64,000 bases of DNA from an uncultured Blautia sp. GTDB taxonomy: Bacteria; Bacillota; Clostridia; Lachnospirales; Lachnospiraceae. Position numbers and translations under genes: made by a program. The stretch spans positions 36,535 through 100,534 of the forward strand of contig NZ_CANTKB010000011.1 in assembly GCF_947654165.1 (NCBI RefSeq), read 5' to 3'. This document shows positions 25,568-34,170 of this stretch, one piece after another. Numbering within the stretch: position 1 is the stretch's first letter; every line of letters begins with the position of its first letter. Below the pieces are notes generated by a model. It made no database searches. It was not told the DNA's origin and saw only the letters and a program-made list of their open reading frames with translations.

Positions 25568-26314
25568 TTACGACACTTCTCCGATCTTCTCTAAAATCTG
25601 TCGTTTATACTCCAGAAACTCTTCGGTAAGATTAAAATCTTCCCGCCTTGGCTTTGGCTCTTTGATGCGGATTTCTTCTGTGATTCGTCCCGGACGACCT
25701 GTGAGCAGATAAATCCGGTCAGACAAAAGGATTGCCTCATCAATATCATGGGTAATAAAAATGGTGGAAAGATGAATCTGTTCCATAACTTTTAGATACC
25801 ACTTATGCATCGCTGTTTTTGTCAGCGTATCCAGTGCAGAAAAAGGTTCATCCAGCAGTGCGATCTTATCGGAAAACATATAAGTTCGAAGAAGTGCGGC
25901 TCTTTGCCGCATCCCCCCGGAAAGCTGGCTCGGATACTTTTTCTGTGTCCCTTCCAGTCCAAATTCCGGGAAATAAGCCTGTACTTTTTTTCTGGCTTCT
26001 TTTTTCTTTTCTCCTTTAATGATCAAAGGCAGTGCTACATTGTCTTCTATAGTCCGGTAAGGAAGAAGCAGGTCTTTCTGCAGCATGTAGCTTACATTTC
26101 CAGGTTGACCGGTGATATCTTTTCCGTCCAGAAGTACCTGTCCGGATTCCGGAACCAACAGCCCTGAAATCACATTAAACAAAGTCGTTTTTCCGCCTCC
26201 GCTGATTCCCAGAAGTCCTACCAGTTCCTGATCATGGAGCTCGATAGAAACATCTTCCAGAATTTTATTTCCTTCAAAAGACTTGGTAACATGTGAAACT
26301 TTTAATTGTGACAT
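25568..26314 (-). CDS. ABC ATPase of a thiamine-precursor importer (NitT/TauT class)
   Basis: 248 residues. Walker A is GISGGGKTT, signature LSGGMRQRAALLRT, Walker B IALLDEPFSALD, H-loop ITHDIDEA. It is the last gene of a TPP-riboswitch operon with a THI5/NMT1-like binding protein and a membrane permease, so it most likely energises uptake of a pyrimidine precursor of thiamine (HMP-type compound) rather than nitrate or sulphonate. The pathway inference rests on the riboswitch and neighbours. Confidence 0.88.
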   Translation of the reverse strand: MSQLKVSHVTKSFEGNKILEDVSIELHDQELVGLLGISGGGKTTLFNVISGLLVPESGQVLLDGKDITGQPGNVSYMLQKDLLLPYRTIEDNVALPLIIKGEKKKEARKKVQAYFPEFGLEGTQKKYPSQLSGGMRQRAALLRTYMFSDKIALLDEPFSALDTLTKTAMHKWYLKVMEQIHLSTIFITHDIDEAILLSDRIYLLTGRPGRITEEIRIKEPKPRREDFNLTEEFLEYKRQILEKIGEVS

Positions 26315-26331
26315 GATAACTCCGGCCTTTC

Positions 26332-27339
26332 TTACTCTGGCAGATATTCATTGGAAAATCCTGCATTTTCAGGAATCTCTGTCTCTGATAACCCGGTTTC
26401 ATTCAGCCATTGATAGAAAGCATTCCATCTTTTGGGATCAATATAGCCCCACTGTTCTGCCTCTGCCTGATACTGATCTTTCAGATATTCCTGGCTTGCT
26501 TTTACTAATTCCGGATCCAATTCCGGAGAAGCTTCGCAAAGAATCTCCGCTGCTTTTTCCGGATCCTCGATGGCAAATTCATATCCTTTTCCCAATGCTT
26601 TTAAGAAGGCTTTTGCTGTATCCGGCTCTTCTTCCAAGAAGGTATTATTTGCAATGACTACCGGAGTATAATAATCAAAGGTTGGATTGATATCTTTGAA
26701 TGCAAAATAATCTGTGTCAAGACCTGCTACTTCTGTAGCGATACCTGCCCAGGCATAAAATACCCAGATTGCATCCACGGATTTCGATTCCAGAGCGGAA
26801 ACCTCATCTGTTACTGTACTTGGAATCATCTCCACCTTGGAAAAATCTCCGCCGTCCTGCTCTACCACATTTTCAATCATGGCCTTTTCGATGGGGCCGT
26901 CCCAGGTAGCATATTTTTTTCCTTCCATTCCTTTTGGTGTATCCAATCCTTCTCCTTTTCGGGAAATGATACCGGATGTATTATGCTGAACCAGTGCAGC
27001 CACCGCTGTCGTAGGAAGTGCATTTTCTCCTGTTACACCAGGTGCCATAGAATCCTGAAAAGAGACACCAAACTGAGCTTTTCCGGATGCCACTAAAGCG
27101 TCTGCCCCGTCCTCCGGCGGCTGTACAATTTCCACTTCAAGACCGGCTTTCTCAAAATATCCCTGTGCCTGTGCCACATATAAACCTGTATGATTGGTAT
27201 TTGGGGTCCAATCCAAAACAAAGGTGATTTTTTCCTGTTTATCATCTTCTGTTTTCTTGTCTTCTGCCTGGTTTCCACAGGCTGTCATAGAAAGCATCAT
27301 CCCCGCACACAAAAACAATGCTGTAATCTTCTTTTTCAT
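26332..27339 (-). CDS. Thiamine-precursor-binding lipoprotein (NMT1/THI5-like)
   Basis: About 335 residues from ATG 27339 (AAAGGAT upstream). The signal peptide has lipobox SMTAC, so the protein is anchored outside the membrane. The mature start TFVLDWTPNTNHTGLYVAQAQGYF is the hallmark of the NMT1/THI5-like (ThiY) family that binds formylaminopyrimidine or related thiamine precursors. It delivers ligand to the permease encoded upstream. The TPP riboswitch at the operon head fits thiamine-responsive repression. Confidence 0.9.
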   Translation of the reverse strand: MKKKITALFLCAGMMLSMTACGNQAEDKKTEDDKQEKITFVLDWTPNTNHTGLYVAQAQGYFEKAGLEVEIVQPPEDGADALVASGKAQFGVSFQDSMAPGVTGENALPTTAVAALVQHNTSGIISRKGEGLDTPKGMEGKKYATWDGPIEKAMIENVVEQDGGDFSKVEMIPSTVTDEVSALESKSVDAIWVFYAWAGIATEVAGLDTDYFAFKDINPTFDYYTPVVIANNTFLEEEPDTAKAFLKALGKGYEFAIEDPEKAAEILCEASPELDPELVKASQEYLKDQYQAEAEQWGYIDPKRWNAFYQWLNETGLSETEIPENAGFSNEYLPE

Positions 27340-27353
27340 AACTTTTATCCTTT

Positions 27354-28130
27354 CTACTTCACATGCTCCCATGGCATCAGTTTTTTCTGCAGGATTTCCA
27401 CCAGCTTCATTAACAGTAAGCTAATAACAGAGATAAGGAAAATCACTGCAAACATCTTGTCATAGGAAAATGCCTTTTTCACTCTGGTCATATAAACCCC
27501 AAGTCCATGAAAACCGCCAAGCCATTCTGAGATCACCGCACCTACAACAGAATAGGAAACAGAAATCCGCAGACTGGCAAAAAAATGGCTCATTGCTCCC
27601 GGGAGCTTGATACAGCGGAAGATCTGAAATCTTCCGGCTCCCATAGCACGCATCAGATTGATCATATCCTGATCAGCAGACCGAAATCCATCCAACAGTC
27701 CCACTGTAATGGGAAAAAAGGTTACAATGACAATCAAAATCACTTTTGGAAGCATCTCATACCCAAACCAGAGAACCAGCAAGGGGGCAATGGCAACGGT
27801 GGGAACGGTCTGTGTCAGAACGATCAATGGATAAAAAGCCTGGTATACCTTCTCAAACCGTTCCATCAGAACAGCCATGAGAAATCCTACCAACACACCG
27901 AAAAACAGCCCTAATCCTGCTTCCAAAAGCGTCACTTTTGCATTTTCCATCAAAAGCCAGAAATCCCGGATCAATGCTTTGCACACATCGATGGGTGACG
28001 GAAGCATGAAATTGGGCACAAGCCCTGCCCAGGATACCATCTGCCATACGATCAGAATCACTGCCAATGCAGAAACGGTCCACAGCTTATTGATGATGCT
28101 TTGTGACTTTTCTCTCAATGGTAAGCACAT
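27354..28130 (-). CDS. ABC permease of the thiamine-precursor importer
   Basis: About 258 residues, six membrane helices, with the BPD_transp_1 EAA-type loop around RAMGAGRFQIFRCIKLPGAM. ATG 28130 overlaps the end of the thiamine-binding protein gene; AAGGAG sits directly before it, so TTG 28118 is an alternative start. It forms the membrane channel for the importer. Confidence 0.85.
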   Translation of the reverse strand: MCLPLREKSQSIINKLWTVSALAVILIVWQMVSWAGLVPNFMLPSPIDVCKALIRDFWLLMENAKVTLLEAGLGLFFGVLVGFLMAVLMERFEKVYQAFYPLIVLTQTVPTVAIAPLLVLWFGYEMLPKVILIVIVTFFPITVGLLDGFRSADQDMINLMRAMGAGRFQIFRCIKLPGAMSHFFASLRISVSYSVVGAVISEWLGGFHGLGVYMTRVKKAFSYDKMFAVIFLISVISLLLMKLVEILQKKLMPWEHVK

Positions 28131-28383
28131 CTCCTTCCGGTTTATAGCTGACTTTGATATAAGCTGCAACCGAAGGTGCACCTGCCTTAATGGCAATATG
28201 CTGACATTCTTTTACGATATCCATCAATTCATCATAGTCGCCCTCTATGGTCGTCTCAAAAGGTCCTACATAGTAATTATTTCCTGTACTTTTAATATAA
28301 GCGATCACTTCATCTACAATATGGATCAGTTCCTCGTCATCTGCTGCAGCCGGTAAAGACTGGATTGCTACACTTGCGTTCAT
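28087..28383 (-). CDS. Thiamine-binding domain protein (MTH1187/YkoF-like)
   Basis: 98 residues: SVAIQSLPAAADDEELIHIVDEVIAYIKSTG, then YYVGPFETTIEGDYDELMDIV. This matches the small PF01910 (thiamine-binding, MTH1187/YkoF) fold. It is the first gene after the TPP riboswitch and overlaps the permease gene by 44 bases. It probably binds a thiamine moiety in the cytosol as carrier or sensor for the importer. Confidence 0.82.
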   Translation of the reverse strand: MNASVAIQSLPAAADDEELIHIVDEVIAYIKSTGNNYYVGPFETTIEGDYDELMDIVKECQHIAIKAGAPSVAAYIKVSYKPEGDVLTIERKVTKHHQ

Positions 28384-28403
28384 TCTTTTTTCCTCCTATA
28401 ATT

Positions 28404-28439
28404 AAAAAAACTCCTGTTAGGGGTCACCTGACAGGAGTC
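28404..28439 (-). terminator. Riboswitch-controlled terminator
   Basis: Minus-strand ACTCCTGT pairs with ACAGGAGT followed by seven T, 16 bases before the first gene's ribosome-binding site. The loop contains CCCCTAAC, complementary to GTTAGGGG at the 5' end of the riboswitch, giving an obvious antiterminator. Confidence 0.85.
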
Positions 28440-28460
28440 AATCATCATTTATTTTCTCTG

Positions 28461-28552
28461 TGATTCCTACGCCGGCATTACCCGGATCAGGTATATGGGT
28501 CTAAGACGAAACGGTCTTATTCTCAGCCGGACTTCACCAGCTCCCCTAACGG
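28461..28552 (-). promoter_or_regulatory. TPP riboswitch (THI element)
   Basis: On the minus strand: GGGGAGCTGG, CTGAGA, GACCC, ACCTGATCCGGGTAATGCC and GGCGTAGG in the correct order, with a variable hairpin (AAGACCGTTTCGTCTT) between. These are the conserved TPP-sensing bases. It should switch off the importer operon when thiamine pyrophosphate is plentiful. Confidence 0.97.
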
Positions 28553-28582
28553 TTTTCAGTGTACTTGATTTGACTCAAAAAG

Positions 28583-30004
28583 TCAAGATGTTCTTTTTTC
28601 CCATACACGTTTTAAGACGTCCATAGCGTCTGAAATCTCCCTTTCTTCCATACAGGCATACCCTAAAAGAACAGAACGGGAAGTTTTAGGATCCCCCAGG
28701 ATCGAATATTCCGACAGCCCATAGACCTTGATTCCTTCCTTTGCAGCCAGACTCACTGCCTCCTGTTCTGTCAGTCCGTTTTGAAAAACAAGAAGCATAT
28801 GTACCCCTGCATATTCCCCGAATGGTATACAGATATCCGGCATTTCCTTTAATTTTTTCAGCAGAATATCGTGTTTGCTTTTATAAATTCCACGCATTTT
28901 ATTCAGATGCCGCTCATAATAACCTTCTTTTAAGAACAACTCCAGAATCCTTTGATCCACCTTGGAAACCGTTACAGAAAACAGATTTTTCCGTTCCCGG
29001 TAACGCTCCATCAGACGATTTGGCAATACCATGTAACTTACCCGGATAGAAGGTGCTATGGATTTGGAAAACGTTCCGATATAGATGACACAATCATGGC
29101 TGTCAAAGCCTTTCAATGCCGGAATGGGTTTCCCTTTGTATCGGAACTCACTGTCATAATCATCTTCAATAATGTATCTCTCCGCTCTCTTTCCTGCCCA
29201 GGACAAAAGTGCCATACGTCTGTTCAAAGGCATCACCGTTCCCATGGGAAATTGGTGAGAGGGCATTACATATACGATATCACCGCTGCTTTTTTCCAAT
29301 TCCCCGCAATCAATTCCTCCTTTATCCTGATTGATGGTTTCCACCTGAAAACCCATATGCAGGAAATCATAATATGCCGTTAAATACGTTGGATTTTCCA
29401 TGATCACTTTTTTATCTCTGCTTAAAATTGTTCCAAGGAGCATCAAAAGATAATCGTTTCCGGCCCCTATGATAATCTGTTCTGCACTGCAGTGAACCCC
29501 TCTGGCCTGATACAGATATTCTGCAACCGCCTTGCGAAACCCGAACTCTCCACAAGGATCTCCCAGTTGAAAATCCTCTGCGTCCGCCTCTCCTAAAACT
29601 CTTCTGGAAAGCTTTTGCCAGGCACTATATGGAAATCCCTGGGCATCGATACCGTTTAAAGCAAAATCATAGAGAACCTTCTCTTCCACAACGGATTTTT
29701 GTTTTTTTTCTGTTGAAAAGCTTTCTTTTGACGGCTTTTCCGGATAGTATAATCCCTGGATATCACACACATAATATCCTTTGCAGGAAACAGCCTCAAT
29801 ATAGCCTTCGGAAACCAATTGATCGTAAGACAATTCCACCGTACTCCTGCTGACAGTCAGGTACTTGGACAGGGCTCTGGAAGAGGGCAGTTTTTCTCCT
29901 GCTCTTAAATGTCCGCATTGTATTTCTGTTTTAATGTATTCACAAATCTGCTGATACAGAGGAATCTCTGATTTTGTGTGCAGCGGAATCATCAATTCCT
30001 GCAT
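28583..30004 (-). CDS. MocR/PdxR-type GntR regulator with aminotransferase domain
   Basis: 473 residues. A GntR winged helix (residues 10-75, LPSSRALSKYLTVSRSTVELSYDQL) is linked to a class I aminotransferase-like domain with the PLP lysine in YIGTFSKSIAPSIRVSYM and EDDYDSEFRYKG. Family members bind PLP-linked effectors and control vitamin B6, GABA or taurine genes. No such target is adjacent; the thiamine operon lies downstream on the same strand, but the riboswitch already explains its control. Confidence 0.9.
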   Translation of the reverse strand: MQELMIPLHTKSEIPLYQQICEYIKTEIQCGHLRAGEKLPSSRALSKYLTVSRSTVELSYDQLVSEGYIEAVSCKGYYVCDIQGLYYPEKPSKESFSTEKKQKSVVEEKVLYDFALNGIDAQGFPYSAWQKLSRRVLGEADAEDFQLGDPCGEFGFRKAVAEYLYQARGVHCSAEQIIIGAGNDYLLMLLGTILSRDKKVIMENPTYLTAYYDFLHMGFQVETINQDKGGIDCGELEKSSGDIVYVMPSHQFPMGTVMPLNRRMALLSWAGKRAERYIIEDDYDSEFRYKGKPIPALKGFDSHDCVIYIGTFSKSIAPSIRVSYMVLPNRLMERYRERKNLFSVTVSKVDQRILELFLKEGYYERHLNKMRGIYKSKHDILLKKLKEMPDICIPFGEYAGVHMLLVFQNGLTEQEAVSLAAKEGIKVYGLSEYSILGDPKTSRSVLLGYACMEEREISDAMDVLKRVWEKRTS

Positions 30005-30032
30005 GTTCTTTCACCTGCTTTCTCAAAACAAC

Positions 30033-30072
30033 AAAGAGGAAACAGCCTTTTATCCGGATGTTTCCTCTTGAT
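30033..30072. terminator. Terminator after glnS
   Basis: AAGAGGAAAC and GTTTCCTCTT (arms 30035-30044 and 30061-30070) form a stem with a T-rich tail in the minus direction. Confidence 0.75.
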
Positions 30073-30074
30073 TC

Positions 30075-31754
30075 TTATTTTAATTTAAAAGAGCTCTTCA
30101 GGGATACGATTCTGTTAAATACAGGTGCTCCCGGTTTGCTGTCATGGCAGTCTGCACAGAAAAATCCATTTCTTACAAACTGGAATCTGTCATAAGCCTC
30201 TGCTTTTCCAAGTTCCGGCTCTACCATACAGTTTTTCACAACCGTCAGAGAATTCGGATTCAGATTCAGGCTTCCGTCTTCTTTGTTATATACACCTTTT
30301 TCTTCGTCTACGATATTCTCATACAGACGGCATTCTGCCTGAACAGCTGTGTCTGCACATACCCAGTGAATGGTTCCTTTGACCTTTCTTCCATCCGGGG
30401 AATTTCCACCCTTGGAGGCCGGGTCATAGGTACAATGAATCACGGTAACATTGCCGTCTTCGTCTTTTTCCAATCCTGTACAAGTAACAAAATATGCATT
30501 CATAAGACGCACTTCATTATCCGGATACAGACGTTTATATTTCTTCACCGGAACTTCCATGAAGTCTTCTCTTTCAATATAAAGTTCTCTTCCAAACGGA
30601 ACCTGTCTGCTTCCCAGTTCTGGATTTTCCATGTTGTTCGGTACTTCCAGATATTCGATTTCTCCTTCCGGATAGTTGTCGATCACTACTTTTACAGGAT
30701 CTAAAATTGCCATCATACGAGGAGCTTTCATCTTCAGGTCTTCACGGATACAGTACTCCAGCATCGCATAATCCACAGAACTGTTTGCTTTTGAGACACC
30801 GCAAAGCTCTACGAACTTCTGAATGGATTCCGGTGTAAATCCACGTCTTCTCAGTGCTGCGATAGAAACAAGACGAGGGTCATCCCAACCATCTACAATG
30901 CCGTCTTCAACCAGCTTTTTGATGTATCTTTTTCCTGTTACCACATTGGTAAGATACAGTTTTGCAAACTCAATCTGTTTTGGAGGATGTACATATTCCA
31001 GTTCTCTTACAACCCAGTCGTACAATGGTCTGTGATCCTCGAATTCCAAAGTACAAATGGAATGTGTAACGCCTTCAATCGCATCTTCAATCGGATGTGC
31101 AAAGTCATACATCGGGTAAATACACCACTGATCCCCTGTATTGTGGTGTGTCATATGTGCCACACGGTAGATGACCGGGTCTCTCATATTGATATTCGGA
31201 GAGGCCATGTCGATTTTAGCACGAAGAACCTTGCTTCCGTCTTCAAACTCTCCATTTTTCATTTTTTCAAATAATTCCAGGTTTTCTTCCACACTTCTGT
31301 TTCTGTATGGACTTTCTTTTCCAGGCTCTGTAAGAGTTCCTCTGTACTCTCTGATCTCTTCTGCACTGAGATCACATACAAAAGCTTTGCTCTTTTTGAT
31401 CAATTTGACTGCTGCTTCATACATCTGCTCAAAATAATTAGAAGCAAAAAAAAGGCGGTCTTCCCAATCCGCACCAAGCCACTGAATGTCTGCTTTAATG
31501 GATTCTACAAACTCAACTTTTTCCTTGGTAGGGTTGGTATCATCGAAACGCATATTAAATTTACCATGATATTTCTGAGCAAGTCCATAGTTTAATAAAA
31601 TGGATTTTGCATGACCGATGTGCAGATATCCGTTTGGTTCCGGTGGAAAACGGGTACAAATCTCCTCATATTTTCCCTCTGCCAAGTCTTTTTCAATAAT
31701 CTGCTCAATAAAATTTTTTGACGTTACATTCTCTTTTCCTGTTTCTTTTTCCAC
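30075..31754 (-). CDS. glnS: Glutaminyl-tRNA synthetase
   Basis: About 559 residues. GTG 31754 is chosen because GGAGG lies seven bases upstream; the upstream extension of the frame is leader. HIGH motif PPEPNGYLHIGHAKS, then a KMSKS-like loop VVTGKRYIKKLV and GIVDGWDDPRL, followed by the beta-barrel anticodon domain. It charges tRNA-Gln directly. A -10 TATAAT lies in the 120-base leader; no T-box is seen. Confidence 0.95.
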   Translation of the reverse strand: MEKETGKENVTSKNFIEQIIEKDLAEGKYEEICTRFPPEPNGYLHIGHAKSILLNYGLAQKYHGKFNMRFDDTNPTKEKVEFVESIKADIQWLGADWEDRLFFASNYFEQMYEAAVKLIKKSKAFVCDLSAEEIREYRGTLTEPGKESPYRNRSVEENLELFEKMKNGEFEDGSKVLRAKIDMASPNINMRDPVIYRVAHMTHHNTGDQWCIYPMYDFAHPIEDAIEGVTHSICTLEFEDHRPLYDWVVRELEYVHPPKQIEFAKLYLTNVVTGKRYIKKLVEDGIVDGWDDPRLVSIAALRRRGFTPESIQKFVELCGVSKANSSVDYAMLEYCIREDLKMKAPRMMAILDPVKVVIDNYPEGEIEYLEVPNNMENPELGSRQVPFGRELYIEREDFMEVPVKKYKRLYPDNEVRLMNAYFVTCTGLEKDEDGNVTVIHCTYDPASKGGNSPDGRKVKGTIHWVCADTAVQAECRLYENIVDEEKGVYNKEDGSLNLNPNSLTVVKNCMVEPELGKAEAYDRFQFVRNGFFCADCHDSKPGAPVFNRIVSLKSSFKLK

Positions 31755-31875
31755 GCCTGTTCCTCCATCTATGTTTATTTCCTCCGGCTCACACCGGAAT
31801 GAACGCTTTAAAAAGCCTGATAGCCTAAGCATTATACTATCATAAAAAGCTCTTTTTTCAAAGGACTTTTTTCGC

Positions 31876-32325
31876 CTACTCGCTGACAATCATAAAATTT
31901 GCTGTTGCAGTAGCAATTAATTTCCCTGTTTTCTGAGAACGGCATTCCGCATGAACATTGCAGATCCTCTGACCTGCCCGGTCTGCCTGAGCCGTTACCA
32001 GCAATGCATCCTGAGCCATTCCCGGAGATAAATAGTTAATGTTCAGGTTAATGGTGGGAATCATCTGGCTTCTGCTCACATTACGCACGATCACACCGCA
32101 GGTAGTGTCAATGGCTGCGGCAATCAGTCCTCCGTGCATGGTCGCCATGTGATTCAGTTCCCATCTCTGAATGGGGAAACGGAGGGTTGCACTCTTTTTT
32201 TCATAATTACAGGAATAAAATTCCACCTGCATTTTTCTGTACAAATGATCCGGATCTTTTGGATATAACCGCTCCATACTATCCCGGATTTCCTGCTCCA
32301 TTCTCTGCTGTCTGGTTTCTTCCAT
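31876..32325 (-). CDS. PaaI-type hotdog thioesterase
   Basis: About 149 residues; GAGG sits eight bases before ATG 32325. The hotdog core contains NHMATMHGGLIAAAIDTTCGVIV, the 4HBT/PaaI active-site region with Asp/Gly. It probably hydrolyses aromatic or acyl-CoA thioesters in the cytosol. It follows truA on the same strand and may be cotranscribed. Confidence 0.85.
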   Translation of the reverse strand: MEETRQQRMEQEIRDSMERLYPKDPDHLYRKMQVEFYSCNYEKKSATLRFPIQRWELNHMATMHGGLIAAAIDTTCGVIVRNVSRSQMIPTINLNINYLSPGMAQDALLVTAQADRAGQRICNVHAECRSQKTGKLIATATANFMIVSE

Positions 32326-32353
32326 GATCATTTCCTCTTTTCTATGCTTAATT

Positions 32354-33088
32354 TCAGTATCTTACTTCCAGTAAGGTAAGCCCTCTTGCCGGAGCAGTAA
32401 AACCGGCGAGACTCCGGTCACAGCCCTCAAGAATTCCCGGCATTTCCTCCGGTTTTCGCTCTCCTCTTCCCACTTCTATCAGTGTTCCTGCAAGAATCCG
32501 AACCATATTATACAGGAAACCATTGCCTGTAAAAGTTAGTTTTACTTCCTGTCCCAAATCCTCGATTTCAATACAAAAAATCGTTCTCACCGAAGATTTT
32601 TTCATTTTTTTATTGGAACAAAAGCTTTTAAAATCATGGGTTCCCTCCAGATACCCGGCTGCCTGTTTCATTGCTTTCACATCCAGATCTTCATGGAGCG
32701 GACACTGATATTTCCGCTCAAATACGTTCTTATGAACCCCTGTGACCACCCGGTACTGATATACCTTTTCCTTTGCATTTAAACGGCTGTGAAACCGCTC
32801 TTCCGCCTTGGTGACCCTGGTGATCTCAATATCTTCCGGCAGATATTGATTCAGATATCGACAGATTTCTTCACAGGTTTTGTCTGTGTCAAGGAACACA
32901 TTTGCCACCTGTCCTCTGGCATGCACTCCTGCATCCGTACGTCCTGCCCCCTGGATAGAAACAGGTGTTCCACACATTCTTCCCAGCACTTCTTCTATTT
33001 TTCCCTGTATGGTATTATCCGTGTCTTTCTGCTTCTGCCATCCCCCGTACCGGGTGCCGTCGTATTGAATATCCATTCGATAATTCAT
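32354..33088 (-). CDS. truA: tRNA pseudouridine synthase A
   Basis: 244 residues with YDGTRYGGWQKQ, the catalytic GAGRTDAGVHARGQVANV (Asp nucleophile), and C-terminal GNGFLYNMVRILAGTLIEVG. It makes pseudouridine at positions 38-40 of the tRNA anticodon arm. Full length and complete motifs. Confidence 0.95.
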   Translation of the reverse strand: MNYRMDIQYDGTRYGGWQKQKDTDNTIQGKIEEVLGRMCGTPVSIQGAGRTDAGVHARGQVANVFLDTDKTCEEICRYLNQYLPEDIEITRVTKAEERFHSRLNAKEKVYQYRVVTGVHKNVFERKYQCPLHEDLDVKAMKQAAGYLEGTHDFKSFCSNKKMKKSSVRTIFCIEIEDLGQEVKLTFTGNGFLYNMVRILAGTLIEVGRGERKPEEMPGILEGCDRSLAGFTAPARGLTLLEVRY

Positions 33089-33115
33089 GTTTTTTCTGTT
33101 TCCTTTCTTCGAAAT

Positions 33116-34048
33116 TTATAAGAGCGTCTGATACAATGCTACCATGACCGGCATGGTAAAAATACTCAAAATAACGGACATCACATTCACTGCACCTGCC
33201 TCTTCTTCCTGATTATGAAATAAACATGCCATCTGCGTTACCGTAGCCGCAACCGGGGCTGCAATCGCCAGAAACAAAATCAAAAGCACATCTTTTGCAT
33301 AAGGAATGGTAACCGTTACCCTGGTAATCCATAAGACTACAATCATCAGAAAAGGGAATATCAACAGTCTTCCTGCACATACCATCCAGTTTCTTTTCGA
33401 CAAAAATACACGTTTTAAATCCGTCTCTGCCATGATCATCCCGATCATCAGCATGGAAACAGGTCCTATGGTACTGCCCATCGCAGATACGGTAGTACCT
33501 AAAACACCTGGCAGTCTTGTATTCGTAAAGAAAAGAATCAGACCTGCTGCAACAGCAAACATATTGGGATTTTTCAGGATCTTTTTCCAGTTCATCTGCT
33601 CTTTTCCACCCACCAGAGAAACGGTGTGTGTCCATAGAAAAACAAGCTGAACCGTAATAAAAGCACAACAATAAAATACCTGTGTCTGTCCCAACAATGC
33701 AGAAACCAAAGGGATGATCAGATTTCCCCCGTTAGAATAGATCATAGATGCTTTTTCAATCGAAGAGAGCTTCCATCTTTTTCCCAATGCAGAAACAGCC
33801 AGAATAAATAACACATGCATCAGGACCGCAAAGCCCGCTGCAAGAAGTAACCCGTTCATCTTTTCTCTGGAAAATTCAATCTGAAAACTGTTGATCACTA
33901 CACAGGGAACGATGATATATAAGGTCAGGGCAGAAAGCACCTGACTCTGGCTGCTGGTGACAAGTTTCGCTTTTACTGCCGCAAAACCCATAAGAATCAT
34001 CAGCATCATGGATACCATCTGCCCAAATAATAAAATGCTTAATTCCAT
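33116..34048 (-). CDS. AEC (auxin efflux carrier) family transporter
   Basis: 310 residues, about ten hydrophobic segments, starting MELSILLFGQMVSMMLMILM and containing the family pattern SALTLYIIVPCVVINSF and the second-half repeat TTVSAMGSTIGPVSMLMIG. Members export malate, auxin-like or other organic acids; the substrate is not readable here. It precedes truA on the same strand. Confidence 0.85.
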   Translation of the reverse strand: MELSILLFGQMVSMMLMILMGFAAVKAKLVTSSQSQVLSALTLYIIVPCVVINSFQIEFSREKMNGLLLAAGFAVLMHVLFILAVSALGKRWKLSSIEKASMIYSNGGNLIIPLVSALLGQTQVFYCCAFITVQLVFLWTHTVSLVGGKEQMNWKKILKNPNMFAVAAGLILFFTNTRLPGVLGTTVSAMGSTIGPVSMLMIGMIMAETDLKRVFLSKRNWMVCAGRLLIFPFLMIVVLWITRVTVTIPYAKDVLLILFLAIAAPVAATVTQMACLFHNQEEEAGAVNVMSVILSIFTMPVMVALYQTLL

Positions 34049-34123
34049 CTTTTAAACTCCTTTGTTGTTCACGATTTTTTCTGTGCTTTCTTATTCTATC
34101 ACTACTCTCGTCTTCTGTCACTG

Positions 34124-34161
34124 AAAAAAACGACACCGCAGATTCCTGCGATGCCGTTTTT
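34124..34161 (-). terminator. Terminator of the XRE regulator gene
   Basis: Minus-strand ACGGCATCGCAG-GAAT-CTGCGGTGTCGT with one G-T pair, followed by seven T. Confidence 0.88.
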
Positions 34162-34170
34162 CATTCCCTT

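Noticed and set aside
31755..31875. T-box leader for glnS
   Set aside because: The leader is only about 120 bases and lacks the T-box consensus and a terminator/antiterminator pair.
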